From: Nostocales cyanobacterium HT-58-2
GTDB taxonomy: Bacteria > Cyanobacteriota > Cyanobacteriia > Cyanobacteriales > Nostocaceae
Length of the DNA stretch: 64,000 bases
Reading direction: 5' to 3'
NCBI GenBank assembly: GCA_002163975.1
Contig: CP019636.1
Location: forward strand, 3,359,001 to 3,423,000
The translations under genes were made by a program, and so were the position numbers. Positions 8,949-18,610 of the stretch are shown here, in pieces (within the stretch, counting starts at the first letter, position 1; each line of letters opens with the position of its first letter). The notes under the pieces were generated by a model. That model was not told the origin of the DNA, did not search any database, and saw only the letters and a list, made by a program, of their open reading frames with translations.

Positions 8949-9644
8949 ATGAAGGACCAGCTCATGAATAAAACAAAAGAACAAAACAATTTCAAGGATC
9001 TGGTGTCAGTCACAGCAGGTTCAGTGAGGCTAGAGGGCAATTTAATAACACCAAGTGGCGCTAAAGGCATTGTGCTGTTTGCTCATGGTAGTGGTAGCAG
9101 TCGGCACAGTGCTCGCAATAAATATGTTGCTCAAGCCTTGCAAGATGCAGGACTAGCAACCTTGTTGATTGACTTGCTAACACCTGAAGAGGAAGCAATT
9201 GACATGAGGACAAGACATTTTCGCTTTGACATTAAATTGCTGGCATCGCGGTTAGTAGGTGCCACGGATTGGCTAGCAGAAAATCCAGAGACTTGTCACC
9301 TAAAAGTTGGCTACTTTGGAGCGAGCACGGGGGGTGGTGCAGCCCTAGTAGCAGCAGCAGAACGACCCGAGGATGTGGGGGCAGTTGTCTCTCGCGGTGG
9401 ACGTCCCGACTTAGCTGGTTCAGTTTTGCCCCAGGTCAAAGCACCAACACTACTAATCGTGGGCGGGTACGATATGCCAGTGATTGCTATGAATCAGGAT
9501 GCACTTGAGCAGTTGTGTACTGAAAAACGTTTGGAAATTATTCCTAAAGCAACCCATTTATTTGAAGAACCAGGCGCCTTGGAAGCCGTGGCTCAACTGG
9601 CAAGTGAGTGGTTTACACGCTACCTCACGACAGAAAAAGTTTAA
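8949..9644 (+). CDS. Dienelactone-hydrolase-like alpha/beta hydrolase
   Basis: A 231-residue alpha/beta hydrolase. The oxyanion region is FAHGSGSSRHS near residue 40. The nucleophile elbow is GASTGGG with serine near 125, the acid is probably Asp in GGYDMPV, and the catalytic His is in ATHLFEEPG. This is the DLH subgroup commonly found together with, or fused to, phosphoribosyltransferase domains; the gene directly upstream encodes one. The reaction is not established for the subgroup. An in-frame ATG at 8964 is an alternative start. Confidence 0.85.
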   Translation: MKDQLMNKTKEQNNFKDLVSVTAGSVRLEGNLITPSGAKGIVLFAHGSGSSRHSARNKYVAQALQDAGLATLLIDLLTPEEEAIDMRTRHFRFDIKLLASRLVGATDWLAENPETCHLKVGYFGASTGGGAALVAAAERPEDVGAVVSRGGRPDLAGSVLPQVKAPTLLIVGGYDMPVIAMNQDALEQLCTEKRLEIIPKATHLFEEPGALEAVAQLASEWFTRYLTTEKV

Positions 9645-9771
9645 ATCTTCGATGTTTAAGACCATTTCCCAAAAATCTGGCTACAGATGAAAGAAAGTTT
9701 GTCATTGCGCTTAAGCGCTACTACAAACAATGTGCAGCTTTAATTTTGAGAATTGGTATAAGAAAGAATTT

Positions 9772-10797
9772 ATGAATGAGCTTGTTACCATAGCATTTAT
9801 TGGCGATGTCATGTTGGGTCGGGGAGTTAGCGAACAGATAAAAGTGCAAGCCTCCGCAGGAAGCGCTTTGCTAACGCCCGAATCCTTCTGGGGTAATGTC
9901 CTTCCGATTTTACAAGGAGCAGATGCGGTTATCGCTAACCTAGAATGTGCCATTACCGAACATGACCAGGAGTACCGTAGAGTTCCCAAGGTATTTCACT
10001 TCCGCGCTGACCCCGCCGCAGTAGACGTACTTTGTGCTGCAAACATCCGCTGTGTTAACCTTGCCAACAATCACATACTGGACTTTGAAGAGCAGGGCTT
10101 GCTCGATACCCTGCATTATCTAGATACTGCCGGAATTCATCATGTTGGGGCAGGTAGAGATATCAACGACGCAATAGCTCCAGTAGTCATGGAAATTGCA
10201 GGTTTGAAGGTGGGTCTTATAGCAATTACAGATAATCAACCCGACTTTGCTGCTAGGGTTGATCATCCTGGCACAAACTACCAAAAGATTTGCTCTGACT
10301 CCATGACCTTGGCGTGGATAGAATCAGCAGTGCTGCAGTTACAACAAGCAGGTGCTCAGTTGATTATCTTATCTGCTCACTGGGGACCAAACATGGTTAC
10401 ATCCCCTTCACCCCAATTCTATCGCTTTGCCCGTAAAGCTATAGATTCAGGGGTAGACATATTTTACGGTCATTCTGCCCACATTTTTCAGGCAGTTGAA
10501 CATTTCCACAATGGACTTATTCTCTATGATACAGGCGATTTTCTCGATGATTACATAGTTGATCCGCGACTACGTAACGATTGGTCTTTTGTGTTTCTTG
10601 TCGAAGTAGATAGCGGAGGTTTACATTGGTTGCGTTTAATACCTGTTTGTATAGACTACGCACGTGTTGAACTTGCTAAAGAAGAAGCTTTCACTGCTAT
10701 CTGCCAACGAATGCAGTTGCTTTGTGCTGCTTTTAATACTGAAATTCAGCAGACATCCGAAGGATTGAAAGTTAAGTTGAGGAACTCATCTGTTTGA
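9772..10797 (+). CDS. CapA-family calcineurin-like phosphatase
   Basis: Related to CapA/PgsA of poly-gamma-glutamate capsule synthesis, with the metallophosphatase motifs in order: GDVMLGRG near the N-terminus, ANLECAIT, LANNHILD, SAHWGPN and YGHSAH. I chose ATG 9772 because an AGAAAG stretch precedes it and the phosphatase fold starts at once; ATG 9730 would add 14 unlikely residues. No signal peptide is visible, so it may be cytoplasmic, unlike classical membrane-anchored CapA. Near 9849-9885 the DNA (cctccgcaggaagcgctttg) looks like one of the small palindromic repeats of this genome sitting in frame in a loop. The true substrate is unknown. Confidence 0.8.
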   Translation: MNELVTIAFIGDVMLGRGVSEQIKVQASAGSALLTPESFWGNVLPILQGADAVIANLECAITEHDQEYRRVPKVFHFRADPAAVDVLCAANIRCVNLANNHILDFEEQGLLDTLHYLDTAGIHHVGAGRDINDAIAPVVMEIAGLKVGLIAITDNQPDFAARVDHPGTNYQKICSDSMTLAWIESAVLQLQQAGAQLIILSAHWGPNMVTSPSPQFYRFARKAIDSGVDIFYGHSAHIFQAVEHFHNGLILYDTGDFLDDYIVDPRLRNDWSFVFLVEVDSGGLHWLRLIPVCIDYARVELAKEEAFTAICQRMQLLCAAFNTEIQQTSEGLKVKLRNSSV

Positions 10798-10978
10798 GGA
10801 AATCACACCGTTTCTACGGTTAGATCATGGAAGATAATAGTGGACTGTAGACGTTGACACAGCGATCGCACATCCCTATTCTAAGCCTGTTGCCTACAGC
10901 AAGTCAGAGTGGCAAGCGTTGAAATACAGATGGTTTTACCAAGCTTACCGGAAACTGAGCCTCTTTTAAGAATGTCCT

Positions 10979-13900
10979 TTATGGCTCAGTTAAGACATGT
11001 TTAATGGTCGTCAATAATTCCCTAATAATGTATGGCTTTGACAAAAATGCTTTCAAAGCAGTGCCAACAGCGTTTAAAGCCTCACGGTTAGATTCAAGCC
11101 CGCTGATAGCAATAATTTTAACAGAGGGATTCATTTTTTGCAGAATGCGAATAGTGCTTAATCCATCCAGCGCAGGCATCTGTATATCCATCAACACCAC
11201 ACTGATTTCATTTTTGTGTAGAGCGTAGAGTGAGAATGCCTCAATACTATTACTGGCAGTTAAGATTCTGTAGTTGTAATTTTCAAGTGAGATTTTGGTA
11301 GTTTCCAGAATGCTGACTTCGTCATCCACAATCAAAATTAATTCGCCGTTTCCTCCAGGCATCTCGGAGTCAAAAGCTTCCTGTGTTGCTGCTGTGTCAC
11401 TGACAGGTAAGTACACCTTAAATTGGCTGCCTTTACCCACCTTGCTATACACTTCTACAAAACCACCGTGGTTTTTGACGATACCAATAACAGTTGACAA
11501 ACCTAATCCTGTGCCTTTGCCCGATTCTTTAGTTGTAAAAAAGGGTTCAAAAATACGCTCTAATACTTCTGGAGGAATGCCACACCCTGTATCCGAGACT
11601 GTTATCACAACAAAAGAACCCACTTGGGCGTTCAGGTTCATTTTGACATAGTTTTCATCAATGAAGATATTTTCGGCAGAAAGACTGAGGGTGCCACCGT
11701 TGGGCATAGCATCACGAGCATTGACGCACAGATTCAGCAAAACCTGATGTATTTGGGTGGGATCTGCCCAGACTTTCCAAAGATTTTCTCTTAATAGACA
11801 GGTGTTGATTTCAATTGATTTTGGAAATGTACTTTTGACAATCCGCTCAATTTCCTTGAGCAAGTGTTTGACTTGTTGAGGAATGCGCTTCCCTTCCACG
11901 CCTTGTGCAAAAAACAGAATTTGCTTGACCAGATCAGCGCCACGTTGAGAATTATCTTCCAGTATTTTCAACAGCTGCCGACTCTGCTCATCAAGATTGG
12001 GAAGTTTCAATGACAGTAGGTAAGCAGTTGTCAGCATGGGAGTAAGTATATTGTTGAAGTCATGAGCAATACCGGCTGCTAAGGTGCCGAGGCTCTCCAG
12101 TCGCTGGTTGCGGAGAAAGTGTACTTCGAGTTGTTTTTTCTCGGTAATGTCGGTGTTAACAACAAGAATTGAGTTGGGTTGTCCTGTTTCATCGCGTACG
12201 AGTGTCCATCGGCTTTGAACGATAATGTTTTTTCCATCTTTTGTGACTTGATGTAACTCTCCCCGCCATAAACCACGTTTAAAGACAGTCAAAAGAGCTT
12301 CTTCCAGTTGAGGCGATCTTCCTTGGAACAAAAGCTCGTTGGCATTTTTGCCAATAGCTTCGGCTGCTTGCCATCCATAAAGGTGTTCAGCACTAGAGTT
12401 CCAGAATAATATTTGGTTCTCTAGATTGCGAACGAGAATCGCGTCTGTGGTGATATCCAAAAGAGCTGCTTGCTCGTTGATTTTTTGTTGCGCTTGTTTG
12501 CGCTCAGTAATATCCTGCACCATTGAATTGACACCCAGCAGCTGACCGTCAGTCCCTTTGAGTGGAAAGAAGTTAACTAGCCAGTCTCGTTCAATGCCCG
12601 GTTGTGCTAAAGTTGTGCTGTGGACTTCGTGGTTTACAACAGGCAATCCTGTCTGGATGACTTGCTCAAGGAGCGGATCTAACTCTTGACTCAACTCTGG
12701 TATCAATTCTCGTGCAGTTCGCCCAATATGGGCAGACACTGGCAGACCATTTATCTCGGCTAGATGTTCGTTAACACGAATATACCTCAAGTTTGTGTCC
12801 ACAAAGCACAGTCCGATGGGGGCTGTGGCATAGATGCCTTCAATTTCTGCAAGTTGTCGTCGTGCCTTTTCTTCGCTTTGGCGCAGTGCCTCTTCTGCCC
12901 GTTCTGCCCGCTTGCGCTCAGTAATGTCTTGAAAATAAATCGCTAACCCATCTGGATTGGGATAGACTTTTACTTTACACCAAGTATTTAGCGGTGGATA
13001 AAATTCCTCAAATTCGACAGGAACCTGTTGTCTGAGTGCCTGGTGAGACTCTCGATAGAACGCCAGATTGACTGCATCTGGAAATTCCTCCCAAATGTTT
13101 TTGCCGATGAGCTGATCTTGGCTTCTTTGCAAGATCCGCGCTGCCTGGTGATTGACATAGGTGAGCCGCCACTGGCGATCCAGCATTAAGAAACAATCCG
13201 TGATTCTTTCTAGAATATCGATGCTCTGGTTTTTTGCTGCCTCTGCCTCTGCAAGAGCTACCTGCTTTTGAGATAGAAGTTGTTGGTGCTCTTGTTCTGA
13301 CTGCTTGCGCTGAGTCATGTCACGGGCTATAACAAGAAAACCCGTATCAATGTCGTTATCATCCGTGAGCACGCTGATTGATGACTCAACGTAGATTTCT
13401 TCCCGATTCTTTTTAATATGAATCTTCTCTCCCCGCCAAATTCCTGTCGCTGCTAAAGCATGAGATGCAACCTGCTCATCTTCTGCCTTCACCCAGCGAT
13501 CGCGATAAGCTTCTTCCAATCTTCGACCGAGAACATCTTCAGCTTTAAGGTTGTATAGTCGTTCTGCCCCCTCATTCCAATAAGTGATGCGATTTTGATG
13601 ATCAATGGCGAGCACGGCATCGTTCACTTGAGATAAAACATAAGTCTGAAACTTCATTCGCTCTTCCGTCTGCTGACGATTCTCGATTTCCTGCTGCAAC
13701 AACGCGTTTGCTTGAGAAAGCTCAACCATGTGTTCCTGCACCCGTCTTTCTATCTCGTCGTGTGCTTGGTACAATTGCTGGTTGACCTGTACTAATTCTG
13801 CTCTGTGCTCTTCTACTTGTTGTTGCAATGCTGTAATGACACCAAACAATTTGATAGGGTCAAGTGCTTGTAAAAAGTTAGTTTGAGTCATAATTCCTAC

Positions 13901-14752
13901 CAATTCACCTTGGTCACCAGTCACGACGAATCGCTGTAGGTGCCTGCGTTGCATTTCCTGATAAGCAACCCATAGGGAATCTTTAGGACTCAGACAAAAC
14001 AAGGGAGTGCTCATCACAGCCTGAGCCTGAATTTGAACCAAATCTAGCTCTAAAACTTGAAATTGCACAACATCCTGCTCGGTAATCATTCCCATTGGTA
14101 TAACGCGACCAAGAGCGTCTGTTTCCGCAATGACTACACAACTGATGTTTCTATTGATCATGAGCTGAGCTACGCTGAGTACTGAGGCGGTCAAAGGTGC
14201 ATAAATAACTTGAGTACTCATCACCTCTGATACATATTGCAACTTGAGCATATGCATCGGTTGCAGAACTTGACGAATAATTTCGCGTGTGACAAGTCCT
14301 ACGAATTGACCTTGATCATCCACTATTGGTAAATGACCAACCCCATGCTGACGCAACAGTGACAAGACTGTGAAAATATCCTCTGCCTGAGATTGCTTTA
14401 GAGTCATGACTGGTTGCGTCATGACCTCAGCAATGCTAGTTCTGGATAAGTCAACTCCTCTGGAGATGAGCCTTACCACATCGCGCTTTGTGAATATCCC
14501 CACTAACTGCGACCCCTCCACCACCAACACACAGCTAGCTTGTTCTTGTCTGAATTGACTTGAGAAAGGCAATGGATTCCTATTAGATAGTAGGCAACTG
14601 CTGCCTTGTGCTTGGCTCATTAAGGCAATGGCATCGACTACAGGAGTCGCTGGCGCAACTGTTGCAGGAGAGTAGTCAATGATATGCTGTAAGGCAGGCA
14701 ACTTAAGGGACAGAAGGTCTGCTGCTTGGTGAGTTGCTATTCCGAGAGGCAT
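10979..14752 (-). CDS. Hybrid sensor histidine kinase with four CBS domains, four PAS domains and a receiver
   Basis: The 1257 residues read as follows. Two tandem CBS pairs (four motifs) cover about 20-300. A coiled coil of about 70 residues follows. Four PAS domains (roughly 370-490, 505-620, 635-750 and 755-880) each end in a DITERK-type signature. The dimerisation helix carries His897 in GIAHDFNNIL. The ATPase domain has the N-box VNARDAMPNGG and G-boxes DTGCGIPP and GKGTGLGLS. A C-terminal receiver has Asp1189 in VLMDIQMP. CBS domains usually bind adenine nucleotides, so the kinase may sense energy charge together with PAS inputs. There are no membrane spans, so it is cytoplasmic. No response regulator adjoins it; the attached receiver may feed a separate Hpt protein. 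Confidence 0.92.
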   Translation of the reverse strand: MPLGIATHQAADLLSLKLPALQHIIDYSPATVAPATPVVDAIALMSQAQGSSCLLSNRNPLPFSSQFRQEQASCVLVVEGSQLVGIFTKRDVVRLISRGVDLSRTSIAEVMTQPVMTLKQSQAEDIFTVLSLLRQHGVGHLPIVDDQGQFVGLVTREIIRQVLQPMHMLKLQYVSEVMSTQVIYAPLTASVLSVAQLMINRNISCVVIAETDALGRVIPMGMITEQDVVQFQVLELDLVQIQAQAVMSTPLFCLSPKDSLWVAYQEMQRRHLQRFVVTGDQGELVGIMTQTNFLQALDPIKLFGVITALQQQVEEHRAELVQVNQQLYQAHDEIERRVQEHMVELSQANALLQQEIENRQQTEERMKFQTYVLSQVNDAVLAIDHQNRITYWNEGAERLYNLKAEDVLGRRLEEAYRDRWVKAEDEQVASHALAATGIWRGEKIHIKKNREEIYVESSISVLTDDNDIDTGFLVIARDMTQRKQSEQEHQQLLSQKQVALAEAEAAKNQSIDILERITDCFLMLDRQWRLTYVNHQAARILQRSQDQLIGKNIWEEFPDAVNLAFYRESHQALRQQVPVEFEEFYPPLNTWCKVKVYPNPDGLAIYFQDITERKRAERAEEALRQSEEKARRQLAEIEGIYATAPIGLCFVDTNLRYIRVNEHLAEINGLPVSAHIGRTARELIPELSQELDPLLEQVIQTGLPVVNHEVHSTTLAQPGIERDWLVNFFPLKGTDGQLLGVNSMVQDITERKQAQQKINEQAALLDITTDAILVRNLENQILFWNSSAEHLYGWQAAEAIGKNANELLFQGRSPQLEEALLTVFKRGLWRGELHQVTKDGKNIIVQSRWTLVRDETGQPNSILVVNTDITEKKQLEVHFLRNQRLESLGTLAAGIAHDFNNILTPMLTTAYLLSLKLPNLDEQSRQLLKILEDNSQRGADLVKQILFFAQGVEGKRIPQQVKHLLKEIERIVKSTFPKSIEINTCLLRENLWKVWADPTQIHQVLLNLCVNARDAMPNGGTLSLSAENIFIDENYVKMNLNAQVGSFVVITVSDTGCGIPPEVLERIFEPFFTTKESGKGTGLGLSTVIGIVKNHGGFVEVYSKVGKGSQFKVYLPVSDTAATQEAFDSEMPGGNGELILIVDDEVSILETTKISLENYNYRILTASNSIEAFSLYALHKNEISVVLMDIQMPALDGLSTIRILQKMNPSVKIIAISGLESNREALNAVGTALKAFLSKPYIIRELLTTIKHVLTEP

Positions 14753-16145
14753 ACTTCTTTAGGTTGGCAATATATAGTTAATATACTCATATAGTCAGGG
14801 TGGTCAGGGCGGTTCGTTGCTAATGACGATTTAGGGTTTCCACAAATTGTTTATTGCATGGTTATCACTGGCTTCCCATAATCGATGTGCAACGTAGATA
14901 TGTTGATTTTTTCGGTTCGCTTCAGTAGAACGTCACCATAAATACTCAGAATTTTTCCTGGAATTGCTAAATACATAATTACTTCTGTATAGCTTGAAAT
15001 TGAAAGAGAACTATTGATAAATGCTAGATTTAATCCTCTTATATAACTCTGGGAAAATAAAAATAATCCTCATCTTGTAAGCTCTCTCATTAGGGGAATT
15101 TGGATTGGCTATTGAGAATGAATGTTATACTCTCAAGCATCTGCTAAAGTCTTTTCCATCAAAGTTTAAAAGTTCTTTCTGCAGAAAGTGACAAAAGAGG
15201 TTTAAATTTATGAATAAATTGTAAACCAAAAAGAAAGTATTCGAAAAAGATTGCTACCCATCCTTAGCTTCTCTTTTTTTTGCAATCCAAAATTCCTCGA
15301 AAAAATGCCATAATCTGTCTCAAAACAATGCTCGTCTCATTAAATCGAACAGTTTGATACCAACAAGGGCAAAAATGTTCATTTTTCAAGCGTTTAATTG
15401 CTTTTTCAGTTAAAGAATTATTTTGAAAACATCTGTCCGCAAGGACTATTCTTTCTTCACCCACTCACTTGGTTACTACGTCTATTATTTCCACCAAGAT
15501 ATTGTGAAATATAACTGCCATGTCGCTCAGGGAGAAACTAGAGGGAATTTTGAGTGTCACTGTTCAATTAACAACTATAGGTCATGCTGTATCAGTTATT
15601 GGAGGCTCTATAATTTCAAATTCATATTGTTCGACAGTTTATAGCCTATCTCTTGCCAACTCTAGATTCACGACAGCTTGTTTTTCAGATTCGATTTGCT
15701 AGGGTCATCATAACATTGAGGCGATAGCATCAAATAACCATCTATAGGAATCCGGTTTGATTTGTGAAATGACTCGTCGAGACAGGGAACAGAAAGCGTA
15801 CTGAGTTTTTTTCAAAAATCAAATATGAGTTTTATACAATGAAAAGTTAAAGGAGAATTCAAGAGCGCTGTAATATCATTGGTAAATTTCTAATTCTTGT
15901 GCAAAATAAGCCTATAACAGGGTAAAGTTTGGCATTTCAAAACCAGTATCCCTGAAAATTTCATAAAGTAGACTATTGCTAGTCACCTTAGCTCTTGAAA
16001 TCACTTGCTAACGTATAAATAAAGAGGTGAAAACCTTCCTCTAGAATAGCAGCATGAATTCCCATATGTAGAGGTTGTTACAACATATGAAAAAACCTTG
16101 TATTTGATTTTATAGCCGCAAAAAAATAACCTGTGTAAATTCCCA
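14753..16145. other. 1.4-kb AT-rich stretch without a convincing gene
   Basis: Short open frames occur on both strands (for example 15264-15464 minus with GTG start, 15520-15702 plus) but lack ribosome binding sites or recognisable motifs. The only identifiable item is the 51-bp dispersed repeat at 15742-15793. The region may contain regulatory sequence for the divergently placed kinase gene or relics too decayed to identify. Confidence 0.35.
15742..15793. repeat. Dispersed ~51-bp repeat, copy 1
   Basis: Begins ctataggaatccggtttg and ends gagacagggaacag. The same sequence with a few changes recurs at 21807-21857 in the same orientation. This short repeat type is common near transposable elements in Nostoc-like genomes, but no transposase adjoins either copy here. 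Confidence 0.7.
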
Positions 16146-16502
16146 CTAGAGATTGAAATAAGACACTTCCAGAAAAGCTAGTTCAAACTCCTTGCCCTGA
16201 TGCACCTCACAATGGGGTTGGCGACACTCCGGACACTCATAGATCTGGTTAATGGGATGAAATTCAATGTTGCAATTTGCACAATAGCAACGTACTGGCA
16301 AATACTCAACTTGCAACTTTGCGTCTTCTGCTATTATTGTTCCTCTTTGGGCAATATCAAAGGCAAACTCCAAAGAATCTGGTACGACACCAGATGCTTC
16401 ACCAACTCGCATTTGTATTAAACCAATATGTTGAACGCCTTCTTTCTGAGCACGTTTAACGGCAGATTCTAAAAGACTTTGCATCATTCTAACTTCATGC
16501 AT
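16146..16502 (-). CDS. hypA: Hydrogenase nickel-incorporation protein HypA
   Basis: HypA delivers nickel to [NiFe]-hydrogenases. The start is the ATG at 16502, giving 118 residues and the invariant MHE N-terminus whose His2 binds nickel. The zinc site is two CX2C pairs, Cys74/Cys77 and Cys90/Cys93. An upstream in-frame extension to 16604 exists, but its residues belong to the decayed protease gene in front. No other hyp or hydrogenase structural gene is in the window, so HypA must act with partners encoded elsewhere. Confidence 0.9.
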   Translation of the reverse strand: MHEVRMMQSLLESAVKRAQKEGVQHIGLIQMRVGEASGVVPDSLEFAFDIAQRGTIIAEDAKLQVEYLPVRCYCANCNIEFHPINQIYECPECRQPHCEVHQGKEFELAFLEVSYFNL

Positions 16503-16891
16503 AATTCTTTCCTCGCAGTTTTTATGAACGGATGATAGGCTTTCGCTCAATTCAAAATTCACATCTGGTACCATAGTGACGATAAAGAACTTGTGTAAGA
16601 ACAAAGGTGTGTTTTAGTGTCACACTGTTACCAACAAGTTCTATAGGGTACACTTACACATCCTCTTCTGGGGTGATAGAATACGCATCAACAAAGACGG
16701 CAAAATCAATGGTAGCCAAGATTTCAGCGAGTTCAGAGTGAGTTGACGAACACTCAACGAACGCACATTTAGTAATTTCCAAGTTGCAGTTTGATCACTG
16801 ACTCGTGGTCTGACTGTATCATCACCACGCAGACGGTCACTGTAGCCAATGATGAGAAATGAAGGGAAGGTTTGGTGAGAATGTTGTCCAT
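16503..16891 (-). pseudogene. Decayed hydrogenase maturation protease (HoxW/HupW/HycI type)
   Basis: On the minus strand, shifting frames give the pieces of a hydrogenase maturation protease in the right order. First is MDNILTKPSL, then LIIGYSDRLRGDD (family motif GYGNxLxxDD), then WKLLNVRSLSVRQLT. After a one-base deletion comes ELAEILATIDFAVFVDAY, then a TAA stop at 16654. In-frame remains continue with FVLTQVLYRHYG, and after another shift with VTMVPDVNFELSESLSSV, which runs in frame into hypA. These match the N-terminal metal motif, the central FVDA motif and the VP.VNFELG-type C-terminus. At least two frameshifts and one stop make it non-functional. It lies directly upstream of hypA, suggesting an ancestral protease-hypA operon. 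Confidence 0.75.
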
Positions 16892-17256
16892 TATCCTAGA
16901 CCCATTTCAGACACTTGCAGGTGATGCAGAAACTACCATTTTGAAATTAGGCAAAAAATATAAGAAACTTGTGAGCAAGTACTCTCATTGTAGCGAGTCT
17001 AGCGCAGCGATTACGTCTTATACAGTGTTCTCTCATTGCTCACTAGTCAAAGGCTTAGACAAAAATGCCTAGATGGTAAGCTTAATAGTCTGAGCGATAA
17101 GAGGAGCAATGAGCCTTGCCTTCTCCTCCAAAGACTCTACCGCGAACGGCACGTTGCGCGTTGGCGCAGCCTATCCGCAGGGCTTACGGCATCGCACTCA
17201 TTGTCATAATCTGCTCTTGGGGGTTCAGGTCTTCACTATCAGGGCTAGTATCTACT
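16892..17256. other. Gene-free stretch with palindromic repeats
   Basis: I see no gene. Around 17120-17200 are several short palindromic dispersed repeats (for example gcagcctatccgcagggctt), of the kind seen elsewhere in this window. An open frame at 16872-17072 has no motif. Confidence 0.4.
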
Positions 17257-17850
17257 TTACCTAGCTTCTGGAAACTCGTCACAATACTCTTCAAATGCTG
17301 TTTTTTCTATTTTCCGGGCTTGTTGATACGCTATTTCTGCTTGCAATTCCTCCACAACATCCCAAGCTGCTGCGCACTCTTCCGAATGCAGAGAAGTCTT
17401 TGCACAGATTTCACGAGCTTTTTTAATGACATCTTGCAGTTCTTGTTCGAGCAGAATTGTCCGAGGTAGTTCGACAAATTGACTTTGATTGATAATGTCG
17501 GATATAGAGACAATGCCGAGCAGTTCACCTTGGATGACAGGTGCGCTGTGTAGATGATGTGCCGCAAATAATCGCGCTACGTATTCCACAGCTAAGTCAG
17601 GATTGACAACAATACAAGGCTTGGTCATGACTTCATACACATAAACCTTACACGGGTCTTTACCAAAGGCAATCACCTTATAAACAATATCGGTTTTAGT
17701 GATAATGCCGTAAGCATCCTGGTCGTGACGACGCTCTACAATGAGCGCCCGCCAGTCTCTTTCTTTCATCAGGCTAACTGTTTCAGCCACCGTTGCTGAA
17801 CTACGTATTGTGGCTACGTCTTTAGTCATGATATCTGCTGCTGTAAGCAT
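17257..17850 (-). CDS. CBS-CP12 fusion protein
   Basis: The 197-residue protein has a CBS pair at about residues 1-125, then a CP12-like domain in the last 55 residues. The CP12 part shows CAKTSLHSEEC, the family core AWDVVEEL, and EEYCDEF. CP12 bridges glyceraldehyde-3-phosphate dehydrogenase and phosphoribulokinase to switch off the Calvin cycle. CBS domains bind adenylates, so the fusion probably links energy state to carbon fixation. The protein ends at EYCDEFPEAR, just before the position of the last CP12 cysteine, so the C-terminal redox disulphide cannot form as in classical CP12. CBS-CP12 fusions are a known cyanobacterial class. Confidence 0.88.
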   Translation of the reverse strand: MLTAADIMTKDVATIRSSATVAETVSLMKERDWRALIVERRHDQDAYGIITKTDIVYKVIAFGKDPCKVYVYEVMTKPCIVVNPDLAVEYVARLFAAHHLHSAPVIQGELLGIVSISDIINQSQFVELPRTILLEQELQDVIKKAREICAKTSLHSEECAAAWDVVEELQAEIAYQQARKIEKTAFEEYCDEFPEAR

Positions 17851-18040
17851 AATTAACCTCCGCCATAATTGTCAGTAAAACTACTTTCTAGATGGTTTAA
17901 GTAAGAGGGTTAAAGATGAAATTATCACCTCTCTTTTGCTAGATGTTTCTATCGTAACTCTTGTTTTAAAGTATCTAGTTAGTGTTAAACAAAACTTGAA
18001 TACTGTTGGAGCTATTGTTTGCTCTTTCAACAAACAAGCT

Positions 18041-18610
18041 ATGGATACCTTACTAAGTGTTGGCATTGGCATCGCTTTGAGTGCGGCTTCTGGTTTTCGG
18101 ATATTTGTACCACCGTTGGTGATGAGCATTGCCGCACTCTATGGGCATCTGCAACTAGCACCGGAGTTTAGGTGGATTGGAACCTACCCAGCCTTGATCG
18201 CGTTTGCCGTAGCGACTTGTATTGAGATTGCTGCTTATTATATTCCATGGGTTGATCATGCCTTGGATCTGGTTTCTACTCCAACAGCGATCGCCGTTGG
18301 CACTTTCATCACTAAAGCTTTAGTACACAACACCTCTGACCCTTTACTTGAATGGACAGTGGCAGTGATTGCTGGTGGTGGCGCTGCTGGTCTTTTCCAA
18401 ACCTTGACAGGGATGCTGCGTGTATCTTCAACAGCGCTCACAGGTGGAATTGGTAATCCTGTTGTTTCAACAATTGAAGCAATCTGTTCATTTATCTTGT
18501 CGGTGTTAGGTATCTTTGTGCCAATACTAGCTGTAGGTTTAGTAGTCACTGCAGTTATCTTCTTGATTCAGAAGCTATTACAAAAAAGAACGAATATTAG
18601 TGAGTCTTAG
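18041..18610 (+). CDS. DUF4126-type membrane protein
   Basis: Start chosen at ATG 18041 (MDTLLSVGIGIALSAASGFR), where the first membrane span begins. The longer frame from 17936 adds 35 residues and has no better signal. The 189-residue product has about five hydrophobic spans, with the DUF4126-like ALSAASGFRIFVPPLV near the start and the Gly/Ala-rich AGGGAAGLFQTLTG in the middle. The function of the family is unknown. Transcription is divergent from the CBS-CP12 gene, with a short shared promoter region. Confidence 0.75.
   Translation: MDTLLSVGIGIALSAASGFRIFVPPLVMSIAALYGHLQLAPEFRWIGTYPALIAFAVATCIEIAAYYIPWVDHALDLVSTPTAIAVGTFITKALVHNTSDPLLEWTVAVIAGGGAAGLFQTLTGMLRVSSTALTGGIGNPVVSTIEAICSFILSVLGIFVPILAVGLVVTAVIFLIQKLLQKRTNISES

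Noticed and set aside
15264..15464. 66-residue minus-strand frame with GTG start
   Set aside because: No convincing ribosome binding site or motif in an AT-rich gap.
15520..15702. 60-residue plus-strand frame (KLEGILSVTVQLTTIGHAV)
   Set aside because: Slightly protein-like but without start signal or family; could be a relic, not supported enough to list as a gene.
16146..16604. HypA with a 34-residue N-terminal extension
   Set aside because: HypA needs the MHE start; the extension matches the C-terminus of the decayed protease.
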